From assembly GCF_000264995.1 (NCBI RefSeq), contig NW_006767434.1, forward strand, positions 1,090,431-1,145,923: a stretch of 55,493 nt of DNA, written 5' to 3'. Numbering within the stretch: the first letter of the stretch is position 1; each line of letters begins with the position of its first letter. The notes beneath the pieces were generated by a model. It had not been told where the DNA came from. It did not search any database and saw only the letters and a program-made list of their open reading frames with translations. This document shows, piece by piece, positions 11,926 to 21,710 of this stretch. The DNA is from Punctularia strigosozonata HHB-11173 SS5 (Eukaryota; Basidiomycota; Agaricomycetes; Corticiales; Punctulariaceae). Made by a program: the position numbers and the translations under genes.

Positions 11926-12215
11926 GAGGATGTCAGACGATGCGACGAGTCGTACTGGCGGCGCTTCAAGCGGACGCCGGGCGATGCGACGAGTCGGGTC
12001 GATGGTGACGGAGGTTGGAAACAACACTGAGCAGCGCAACCAGCCGTGTTGGTGGCGACGCAGACTGGAAGGGACACCGAGCGACGCGGCGAGTCGTGTT
12101 GCAGGCCGCACATGCTTCAGGGGGATGCTGGGCGGGGTGCGTCGTGCTGATGGCGACGGAGGTTCGCGGGACGTCGAGCGATGCAAGGGTGTTGTATTGA
12201 GGGCGATGCCTCGGA
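11926..12215 (+). repeat. Degenerate ~48-bp GC-rich minisatellite
   Basis: Units with the pattern GAGCGATGCGACGAGTCGTG followed by GGTGGCGACGGAGGTTGG begin near 11937, 11979, 12031, 12078, 12130 and 12175. Spacing is 42-52 bp and identity is low. Open frames on both strands across it are repeat-driven and rejected as genes. Confidence 0.6.
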
Positions 12216-13509
12216 CGACGGGGTGAGTCTCGCAGACCGCGATGAAGGCTGGAGGGGGCACGGGCCCATGGATCCTTGCAGTGAGCGCCGTTGGAGGAAA
12301 GGGCCTGTCGAAGCTTGTGAGTCTGAACGAGCTGGCCACTCAGCGCCCACGGTACATGAGCGTTCAACTTCGCACCCCTCCTTGAGCTCAGTGCTTCGAT
12401 GTCGGAGATCCACCTGTATAGAACACCTAGCAGCTGTTAGAAAGTAGGCATTGCGTGACGGTTCGTATGAGAAAATAAGAGACGTACGATGAAGCGTGCC
12501 TGTGATGGCACCGCTCGGTGTTGCTCTTGGCAGAGGGCGCGGGGCTGGCGGCCAAAGCCAGGCAGAGCTGCAGTGTACAGCATGAAAGACTGGCGCAAGC
12601 GTGGCAGTTAGAACATTGTGGGCACACCTGAATCTGCGCCAGTCCGTTGGTTTGGTTGAATAATTGGTGCCCTACAACTAAGTGTCGTCGCAGCGCAACC
12701 TATAAGAATAATAAGGATAGCCTCACCTCCCTAGAAGCAACAGCAGCCCGGGTGGAATAGAGTAGGCTCCACCAGACATGAGCGTAGGCTGCCAAGTTGT
12801 GAGCGGATTTGTCGACACGTGCTGTTGTACGCCCATGTATTTGGTATTGTTGTTCTGTTGACCGCAGGTGTTGATGAAACACGCTGAGGCAAACTTTCAG
12901 CGTATGTATGACAAGATATAATAATGTGCTGCACTCACCGAATGTCGCGAGTCACAAAAATCTCAGTATTCCTCAATTGGATGCACTGCTCGATGTTCGA
13001 TGTCGCCAGGGGGTTACGTCTGTTGCCGTGGTTGGAAATGACGAGCGGCTGGGCATGTCGGCGTTGTGGAAGCTGTTGATGGGCAAGGACCATCGCTCTT
13101 GAGGCGACACAGGCAGGCAACACGCAGCGCGCGCACCGCTCAGCTTCTAAGGATGCTCGCGGAGAATGCCAGCGATTACCCTAAGGGCCACGCGCGCGCT
13201 GCGTGCATGCTGCAGCATGCTGGGGAGCTCATGCCCGTGCGCGGCCCGTTTTGCAGAGCGGGCCTCGTGACCTTCAACCGGGAAGGGTGATCACGATGAA
13301 CGCGTCGCGTCGCGTTGCGCCCGTCGCGTCCCATGCGCAATCTCGCGCGCATACCGTTCAGCCATTAGGATCCACCATGGCCTCACAGAGCCAGTGCCCC
13401 ATGATTTAAGAACCAGCTCACCACACACATCGCCATCGTGCGGTTTTATCGAGCCATGTGACGATATCAAGTACTCGCATGAGAGAGCCGAACCTCTCCC
13501 GGCGGCAAT
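12216..13509. other. Intergenic, no supported gene
   Basis: Only short open frames (up to about 90 codons) occur, with no recognisable domain or splice structure. No RNA gene was seen. Confidence 0.45.
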
Positions 13510-14112
13510 GCCTGTCATACATAAGGCAGCACGCGTGATCGTGCTACAATGAATATCACATAAATATGATGAATATCCTCGTCAAATCCATACCACTCCC
13601 TCAAGCCGGGATTGATGCCTGTCATACATAAGGTGGTGAGTGACCGTGTCGCGTCTGGTCCGGGTCGGTATGTATGACATTTGACGGAACGACGGCGCTC
13701 ACCGAATGAATATTCTATGCGCGGGCGGTGCGCCGTCACGAACATCTGTCATACATAAGGTGGTGAGTAACGGTGTCGCGTCTGGTCCGGGTCGGTATGA
13801 CAATTGACGGAACGACGGCGCTCACCGCATGAATATTCTATGCGCGGGCGGTGCACCGTCACGAACATCTGTCATACATAAGGTGGTGAGTAACCGCGTC
13901 GCATCTGGTCCGGATCGGTATGACATTTGACGGAACGACGGCGCTCACCGAATGATTATTCTATGCGCGGGCGGTGTGCCGTCACGGACATCTGTCATAC
14001 ATAAGGTGGTGAGTAACCGCGTTGCATCTGGCCTAGGTAAGTATGACATATGACGGAATGACAGCACTCACAGTCGATGCGCCGGGAGCGACACTGTCAT
14101 ACATTAAGGTGG
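13510..14112 (+). repeat. 122-bp tandem satellite with TGTCATAC in both orientations
   Basis: Copies starting CTGTCATACATAAGG occur near 13511 (diverged), 13618, 13747, 13869, 13991 and 14094. The spacing is exactly 122 bp for the cleanest copies. Each unit also contains GGTATGACAT or GGTATGACAA about 47 bp after the first motif, which is the reverse complement of the same core. The last visible copy is shorter and enters an assembly gap, so copy number is unknown. Confidence 0.9.
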
Positions 14113-14924
14113 NNNNNNNNNNNNNNNNNNNNNNNNNNNNNNNNNNNNNNNNNNNNNNNNNNNNNNNNNNNNNNNNNNNNNNNNNNNNNNNNNNNNNNNN
14201 NNNNNNNNNNNNNNNNNNNNNNNNNNNNNNNNNNNNNNNNNNNNNNNNNNNNNNNNNNNNNNNNNNNNNNNNNNNNNNNNNNNNNNNNNNNNNNNNNNNN
14301 NNNNNNNNNNNNNNNNNNNNNNNNNNNNNNNNNNNNNNNNNNNNNNNNNNNNNNNNNNNNNNNNNNNNNNNNNNNNNNNNNNNNNNNNNNNNNNNNNNNN
14401 NNNNNNNNNNNNNNNNNNNNNNNNNNNNNNNNNNNNNNNNNNNNNNNNNNNNNNNNNNNNNNNNNNNNNNNNNNNNNNNNNNNNNNNNNNNNNNNNNNNN
14501 NNNNNNNNNNNNNNNNNNNNNNNNNNNNNNNNNNNNNNNNNNNNNNNNNNNNNNNNNNNNNNNNNNNNNNNNNNNNNNNNNNNNNNNNNNNNNNNNNNNN
14601 NNNNNNNNNNNNNNNNNNNNNNNNNNNNNNNNNNNNNNNNNNNNNNNNNNNNNNNNNNNNNNNNNNNNNNNNNNNNNNNNNNNNNNNNNNNNNNNNNNNN
14701 NNNNNNNNNNNNNNNNNNNNNNNNNNNNNNNNNNNNNNNNNNNNNNNNNNNNNNNNNNNNNNNNNNNNNNNNNNNNNNNNNNNNNNNNNNNNNNNNNNNN
14801 NNNNNNNNNNNNNNNNNNNNNNNNNNNNNNNNNNNNNNNNNNNNNNNNNNNNNNNNNNNNNNNNNNNNNNNNNNNNNNNNNNNNNNNNNNNNNNNNNNNN
14901 NNNNNNNNNNNNNNNNNNNNNNNN
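14113..14924. other. Assembly gap (812 N) inside a satellite region
   Basis: The run of N is flanked on the left by the 122-bp satellite and on the right by a different 68/76-bp satellite. The assembler therefore probably failed in a longer mixed array. Nothing can be annotated here. Confidence 0.98.
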
Positions 14925-15282
14925 GTAGGTCATAACTATCATACATAAGCCGGCGAGTAGCCACGCGCAGGGCAAATACAACGAATGATCTAATGATTAG
15001 GTAGGTCATAACTATCATACATAAGCCGGCGAGTAGCCACGCGCAGGGCGGACACGACAAATGATTAGGTAGGTCATAACTATCATACATAAGCTGGCGA
15101 GTAGCCACGCGCAGGGCAGAGACGACAAATGATTAGGCAGGTCATAACTGTCATACATAAGCCGGCGAGTAGCCACGCGCAGGGAAAATACAACGAGTGA
15201 TCTAATGATTAGGCAGGTCATAACTGTCATACATAAGCCGGCGAGTAGCCACGCGCAGGGCAGATACAACGAATGATCTGAG
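14925..15282 (+). repeat. 68/76-bp tandem satellite containing ATCATACATAAGCCGGCGAG
   Basis: Units starting GYAGGTCATAAC begin at 14925, 15001, 15069, 15137 and 15213, giving lengths 76, 68, 68 and 76. The 8-bp difference comes from presence or absence of GATCTAAT before GATTAGG. The TCATACATAAG core matches the start of the neighbouring 122-bp unit; the rest of the unit does not. Confidence 0.9.
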
Positions 15283-18200
15283 TTGTCGTGCTTTATGCAC
15301 CGGCTCCGCGCGACATTTGCCGCTCTAGTCATACAAATCTGATCACCAGGGCTGACCGAGCGCTAGGTCTTATCGCCTCCCCGGCGCGGCTACATCAAAG
15401 CCCGGCTGCTGAGGATGATGGAGCATTCGTCTCGTTGCCAGATGGAAAGGAGTGTGCAAGGCATAGCAAGATCTTTGAAAACCGACGTGTGGGATCCGGG
15501 ATATGGGGCACATCGTGTCCTCGCCCGTGGTGGGCAACTACCGGATTCAATGCCACTTCCCTGGAGGTAGATGCACTGCCGAAGTTCACGTCGCAGACCA
15601 CATTCCTGGGGCACGTCCCGCATCATCAACCCAGCTACCGTGGGCTCGTGCTTGTACACGAGGGAATGCCCGTACACTGCGTTTGCGACCGTCGGCCTAC
15701 CTCTTTGGACCACGGAAGCTCTCGCGAACCGCGCCATACCCAAATACCGGATCGAGGAGTCCTCGGAGAGCCGCCCGTCTCAGTTCAGATCCAAAGCAGT
15801 GATGGAGCGTACTCTAGACGGCTGCTAGCAAATACCTCATCAAGCCGCAATACTCGGGCAATCGCACAGCTTCTCCTCTCATTGCGCCGTTGCCTGTCGT
15901 ATTCTCCCCCGCTGCCTCCCAAGATGTCGATATATCCTCGTCGACGTAATAATCATACCTGATTTAAGCACTGTCTAACAATCAAGCCTAGTCATATCCG
16001 GGTGCACGACGGGCCCATCATCGTTTACCGCAGCTTCTCCGTCATCAGATGCGCGAGCTCCTCTGCGGCCGATGCCCTCGCGGTCTAGGCTGTCCGCCGG
16101 TCGGAGGTATCAATGCAGGACGATGCCGCGCTAGCACTCCACCGCGACGCGAAGTTGTGGACCTCGCCCTTGTGCTGAAGCATTCACCGCGATATCGTAC
16201 TGTCCCGCTGACACGTTGCGCGGAGACCGACCAGGGCTCTCACCAGACAACGCAGGCAATGCTCTTCTGCAGGATCGCCCGCGCGAGCCTGCCTGGTTTG
16301 TGCACTACAACATCACCTTGACGGCAGGCACGTCGACGAGTCGGCATCTGCCCGTGTCGCGAACTTCAACATGACGCGCCGCATCGGCGAGGCAGGCGAG
16401 GACGAGGAGAATGCGATGCCGATTTCGCAGTCAAGAAACTGCAGCCATGGCGCCACCACCGCTACGCGTGTCATGAAGGAAGATCACGCTTCCTCGAGGT
16501 ACCTTCCCTACGGTCGTGCGACTCAGCTCAGCAGCCCGCGATCCTAGGAGAAGCGACAGACTCGGACGTTCGTCCAGCGCTGCCCAGGCTGATGACGGCG
16601 CCACTCGATCCAGACCAGGGGACATCCGGCCTTTTACCCTTATCCCCGAGCGCCGGCGCCAGCTACCTCTTCTCTTCAGTTCGCACCAGATTCGATCACG
16701 CTCTCCCCGGCGATCGTTTATAGCCTGCGCCACTGGTATAGATCCGTCAGGCTCGTACACCATGACATGAGGTTCGAGCATGTGCTCATCAACGAACCGG
16801 ACATTTGTCGCATCGGAAATTTCGGCATTGCGCTGCGCATCGGCGAAACAGGGCGGGATAAGGAAGACGTCATCGCGAGCTTGCAGTGGACAAGCTATAG
16901 CCATGGTGTCGTCGTCGGCAATGCTGTTGAGGAGGCAGTACAAGGGAACGCTGCGAGCGTCATGCGACAGCCATAACTCTCGCGGCAACGCTCTCGGCTC
17001 ATGACGTCCAACCTGCTCCCGTTCTCTGTCGCGCTGCACCCCTCCCCACAGTAGGAGTCAGGATCGCTGCCGTACGCAGCACTGAGCTGCTGATCTGAAC
17101 GCACGCACGCTCTGTGCTGATGCTGCGCAAGACATACAATCCTACGCGCGTCGTGGCTCGACTACCGTCCATGGTCGAAGATGACGGCTCTGCTTGGTAC
17201 GTATTTCTCTCCCGTTGGACGCGAATCGGTGCACAGACCTCAACCTTGCAGACTTGTACGAGCACCACCCGTCCATCAAAGCCGGAGCCCGTCGCGCCAG
17301 TGCCGGTTGATTCGAGTGCGACGTCAACCGGCCATGGAGATTAGCGATGGTGGACGATGTTGCGCTGGACATCGGATCGAATCTTCCCCAGTAAGCTAAT
17401 GGCTCGAATCTGCTGGTACACAACTCACGCCTCCGATAGAAGGTCGCGGCAGAGAATTGCGAAGATCTTCACCTGCATCGCGCCAGATGGGACCGATGAA
17501 CTCGTTTGCACTACACCCAATGTTGAGGCGGTCGCGATGGTGACTGGCAGCGCTGCAGACGCATCTGTGGGACGCTGCCATTGCCGAGAGCCTCGGTGTT
17601 TAAAGCGGCACAAGCTGGGCGCATTTGCCCTGGGAGAATCGAACATGTTCATCGGGACCACACTGCGCGACCGCTGTGTCCTGTGTGCCTTGACGCATGG
17701 AGACGCGGGCCCTTGTACCTAGATATGGAGACTTGAAGATCGGCCATGAGCAATTATATCGACAGAACGCAAAGTCGCGGACGACCAGGATGTTTATTGC
17801 TCGATAAGCTGCTGTGGGTGTATAACATCCTACATGTTAAGATCGAAAGGAATCGTACATTCCGCCCCGATGGGCACCAACTAATCCCGCTTGATATCAT
17901 GACTACGGCGCCGATTCCCGGGAGTCAAGAGACAGACCTGATGTCTAGATCTGCTAACCTGTCCCTCGTCTCATCATCGCCGTCGCCATGTAGTGACCAC
18001 TCTTGCGGGATGAGCCAGCCATGCGTAGTGCTGTATCGCACCGTGAAAAACATCACTGGACCTCGCTCGAATTTCAGAGGATGGTGCACTCACATAGGTA
18101 GGTGTCCGTGAGGCTTCGGGTCAATGACGGGTGTACGATCGAAGATCGTCTATCTCGTGGACGAGTCGACAGCCGTGTAGGACAACGGTACGACTGACTA

Positions 18201-19339
18201 ACGACGGGCTACGAGGACGACGATCAGCAATGGTTTGCAACGAACGCGTTGCGGAACACTCACTAATACCATTCACGAGCCGTACCGAACACCATGTATT
18301 CACACCGCTCGATGATTAATTACCGCCTCGCCATCCTCTGCCCTGACTCGCTTCCCACCTCCTGTCAGTGCCCGACCGGCGAAGACGTTGAAGCTCTCGA
18401 CGATCGTCTTCCGGCTCCCACTCCCGGGTTCTTTGCACATCATACGAAAACCGGAGCTGAGTCGCGGCACTTCTTCCTGATGCACGCAACCCTGAATCCC
18501 CACCGTCGTTGGCACTCGAGGAGCAGAGCCCGCCGGTGCCGAGTAGTCCAAACTTTCCTCCTCGGAGCATCAGCGCAGATCCAGCCCTGCTTGGGGTCGG
18601 CACCTCGAAGGTGCATAGCGGCGCGTCAACGCCGAGAGCCAATTGTGGAAGTGATGCGACTGTAGACACGACATCAGTCTGACCCAATTCAGATGCTTGG
18701 AGTAGACGATGCGGACCTGTGAGAAGAACGCCCGGTTTGCGGTGAGATGAATTATGCTGCCGTCGACCATAGACACGAGCGATCATAGGCCGGTGTCCGT
18801 TCGATGACGACGCACGCCGTCCGGAGAAGCGACTGAGGCTAGCCAAGGGGGAAACGGTATGCGGAGCTTCGAGATGTGCGATATCTGGAAAGAGTGTATG
18901 CGGGCATTAGAACCAATCGTGATCCATAGAAGTAAGGTAGAAGAGAGAGCAAGTTCACGCAGCAGGGATTCGTGAAGACCGGAGCGGGTGCACGAAGATG
19001 ACGAGCGACGGGGAGAAGATGCGAACGCGTACGCACCTCAGTTAACCATTCCGGAAGCCGCAGAGCATTTAAGACCCGGATAGGCAAGCCGATACGGTCT
19101 TCATAGGGATCGTCGAGGGCGTTGAAGGGGAAGAGAGGCCGGTGTAGAGTAGAGGCGGAACTTGACTTCGGTGAAGGAGAGGAGAGAGCGTAAGTGCGTC
19201 GTTCCCAGGCGATAGGTATGTAGATGAGGCTGCTGGTTTGGGACGGCCGCGGCGCGTGCGGGAGACCCAAGGTCGACGCGCTCTTGGACTATGGAGGTGT
19301 CCTGGACCAAGTAGGATGGTCAGTTTAACTTTGAAGCCA
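15283..19339. other. About 4 kb without a convincing gene; possible remnants
   Basis: The longest open frames are 15288-15962 (+), 16431-17039 (-), 18294-18665 (+), 18316-18846 (-) and 18839-19270 (-). None shows a domain I recognise or a consistent exon structure. Two stretches on the plus strand are related: near 16360 (NFNMTRRIGEAGEDEENAM) and near 16818 (NFGIALRIGETGRDKEDVI). The second is preceded by HVLINEPDICR, loosely like the kinase subdomain VIb-VII region. These may be broken copies of one gene, but the evidence is weak. Confidence 0.35.
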
Positions 19340-19360
19340 GACCTACCTACCTACCTACCA
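19340..19360 (+). repeat. ACCT microsatellite
   Basis: Five consecutive ACCT-type units lie in a short run just upstream of the hairpin at 19402. Confidence 0.9.
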
Positions 19361-19401
19361 TCGTGAAATCGCTCGAGCGAGATAAGCTTCCGCCCCATGC
19401 C

Positions 19402-19470
19402 ATGGTGGATAAGGAACTGAATGACAATGCTCATGCCATGAGCATTGTCATTCAGTTCCTTATCCACTAT
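19402..19470. repeat. Near-perfect inverted repeat: 31-bp arms, 1-nt spacer
   Basis: The left arm is 19405-19435 and the right arm 19437-19467, exact reverse complements, separated by one C at 19436. Two more pairs match after one mismatch (19402-19403 with 19469-19470). The arms contain GATAAGGAACTGAATGACAA. As RNA it would form a very stable hairpin; as DNA it could extrude a cruciform. An inverted-read assembly artefact is also possible because the spacer is so short. Confidence 0.95.
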
Positions 19471-19833
19471 CATCTATAAATTAACGGGTTCCCTCGGCGC
19501 GAGATTTCTGGAACCGAAAGTCAATAGCCAATTCTGGACTCCTTCTCATCGTTCTTTGGACTTCAGGCGTGAGTATCGACTCGCCTTCAATACCGTCCAC
19601 CGCGGCTGATAACAGACTATCACCGTATCGCAGTGGTCATCGGAAGCAGTCGTTCAACGCCGAACCACGAAGTGCTCAGTCTTGACGACATCCTGCAGGA
19701 AGTTATCGGTGATGTGATGTGCATGTCACCAGAATCAGCTCGAGCTATTGTTGGCCGATCTTAGCCCGTATACTGCACCGGCAACACGTAGTACACAACC
19801 TTACGAACCCAAGAAGCGTGCCGTGGAGGACGC

Positions 19834-19840
19834 TATATAT
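19834..19840 (+). promoter_or_regulatory. TATA-box-like element before the 2OG oxygenase gene
   Basis: TATATAT lies 40 bp upstream of the proposed ATG at 19880. The position implies a short leader if it is used. The assignment rests on sequence and spacing only. Confidence 0.35.
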
Positions 19841-19879
19841 GAGGTATCGGCCATCGGTATCTGCAGACACGATCGCAAG

Positions 19880-21377
19880 ATGCCCGGGGTGCTAGCAGAG
19901 ATACCGTCGTGGCAAAGCCCATCAGCATCCGACGTGCGATGTGAGCTGCCCTTCAATGTTCTTGTACACGCAATGCAATTGTCTCATCCTGTATTCTGCC
20001 GTATCAGTCGATTATGCGGACCTGCGCACTTTGGATCTGTCCACAGTGACTGGTGACGACTACGAGCATGTTCCCGACTCCGTCGTGAAAGCCACCAGTG
20101 ATGTTTTCAGTCGCGATGGGTTCATCTATGCCACGAACTTCGGCCTCAGCGATAGCGAGGTTCGCCGGTAGGTTCTTCCTCAACTATCCGTCCGATCTTC
20201 CTGACCTGGCGACAGGCAGTTCAGTCTTGCGCAGTTTGCGTTCAATGGCATTCCGCACGACGAAAAGGCTCGATGCCCTACGAAGGTGGAAACCGGGGAT
20301 TATACAGGGTACAAGCTGCCCGGTGCGCTCACCATCAAAGGTGCACCGGACTACATCGAGCAACTCAACCTCCGCGGGCATGCGTTTCTTCCCGAAAATC
20401 ATGATCGCTACTTCCCGCCCGCTCTTCAGCCGTTCATAGCCGAAATCGAGGCGTTCAGAAAGGCTCGTAGGCACTGATTACGATTTTATTGTCACTAGTA
20501 CTGAACAAGCGTCAGTATAACCATGACCACATCTTTCGCAAGGTTTTATCCGTGCTGTCGCGGATTTTAGAGCTGCCTGCTACCTACCTCTGGAAACTTG
20601 CGAACAAAGATTCGGGCATGTTTCGTTACGCCCTATATCATCCTCCTACGCGAGAGGATGAATTGAAGACAGGAGGCGTCCGTCTGCAAGGGCATACGGA
20701 CTTCAGAGCCGTCACATGTATGTCTATCTTTATACCCTGGCTGTAAACGTATAACAAGCCGGTTTGTCAAGTGCTTTACTCCCAACCAATCGTAGCCTTG
20801 CAAGTTCTTGTTCGTTTCCCACTGCGTAGCCGTCGAATTCGAGTGTCTAACTTGGAAACCCAGATGCCCGACAATGTCTGGCGTTATGTCCGTCACGTCC
20901 CCAATGCCCTTGTCATCAACCTCGGGGATACCATGCGATGTCCGTCTACGGATCGTGACTCGATGGCCGCATATCGCTTACTCACCCTTTTGCCACAGTC
21001 ATCTCCGGCGGCTTTCTGAAGCCTACCATCCACCGCGTTATCTCACCTCCGGACCCAGCTCAAGCGCAGTTCCAGCGTATCGGCGTGTTCTACTTCGCGG
21101 CCCTTAACGAAGATGTTCGCCTCGTGCCCGTCGCTGATTCGCCCATTGCGTCAAGTACGGGTCAGACGTTCTTCAACAACGGCAAGGATGCGCCGACGGC
21201 TTGGGAGTGGGAGACGACCCGGGTGAAGACGTACGGACTGGAAGGCAAGAAGAAGACGTTGGATGACGGGCATGAAGAGGAGGTCATCATCGGCGGAGAG
21301 AAGGTGCGCCCTTTCGGTCCTACTGTTCATCGCTGGCGACGACTGACTGAATAACGCAGGCCATTCACTACAATTGA
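19880..21377 (+). CDS. 2-oxoglutarate/Fe(II)-dependent oxygenase, isopenicillin-N-synthase-like, 368 aa
   Basis: The eight exons are 19880-19940, 20008-20167, 20216-20462, 20516-20717, 20772-20809, 20864-20939, 20999-21303 and 21360-21377. All close in phase; intron 3 has a GC donor (AAG|GCTCGT). The N-terminus MPGVLAEIPSW and the C-terminus HYN are typical of fungal members. The facial triad is visible as GHTDF (His216, Asp218) and TIHRV (His273), and RIGVFY supplies the expected C-terminal strand. The family couples oxidation of a small-molecule substrate to decarboxylation of 2-oxoglutarate with O2; the substrate cannot be read from sequence. The enzyme should be cytosolic, as no signal peptide is present. 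It lies beside the secreted hexosaminidase with no obvious link, and is not of the TET/JBP type often found with KDZ transposons. Confidence 0.9.
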
Positions 21378-21710
21378 GATCGGGTAAATACGCTAGCCGC
21401 GCAGCGCACAATCAGAACCGGGAGTGACTTGACTGTTGTATCTCGTCATGAACCAAGGTCGCGTCGATGCCACTGTATGAGCATCACTATGAGAACGCAC
21501 CATTACTGTGAGTCATAACGCGGCATCTAGGAGCTACGTTGACAGCTACTGTACGCCGTTCGTGGCAACAAGGCCGGGACGGCGCTTCTCTAAACTTTCG
21601 TGTCGTTTGCAAGTTAATTCTCATCGAGGACTGTACACGTTTCCTCCCGAAAATCGCAATCCAAGCTTCCAGTGAAAACCCCGTGATCGTATCCCTCAGA
21701 TCCACCTCGC
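21378..21710. other. Convergent intergenic region, nothing seen
   Basis: This separates the 3' ends of the oxygenase gene and the hexosaminidase gene. Both terminators and polyadenylation sites should lie here, but no clear motif stands out. Confidence 0.4.

Noticed and set aside
11877-12447. Overlapping open frames on both strands at 11.9-12.4 kb
   Set aside because: They follow a GC-rich degenerate minisatellite, which keeps several frames open by composition. No domain or splice structure is seen.
14043-15108. Long open frames of about 300 codons across 14.1-15.0 kb
   Set aside because: They exist only because the N gap is read as unknown residues; the flanks are satellite DNA.
13510-15282. 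Possible CRISPR-like array
   Set aside because: The whole 122-bp or 68/76-bp unit repeats, with no unique spacers, and the host is a fungus. These are satellites.
15288-15962. 224-codon plus-strand open frame
   Set aside because: It has no recognisable domain, signal or splice support, and starts at the end of a satellite array.
19880-21377. TET/JBP-type oxygenase linked to the KDZ transposon
   Set aside because: KDZ elements can carry TET/JBP genes, but this oxygenase has the N-terminus, HTD...H spacing and C-terminus of isopenicillin-N-synthase-like enzymes. It also lies 8 kb away beyond several arrays.
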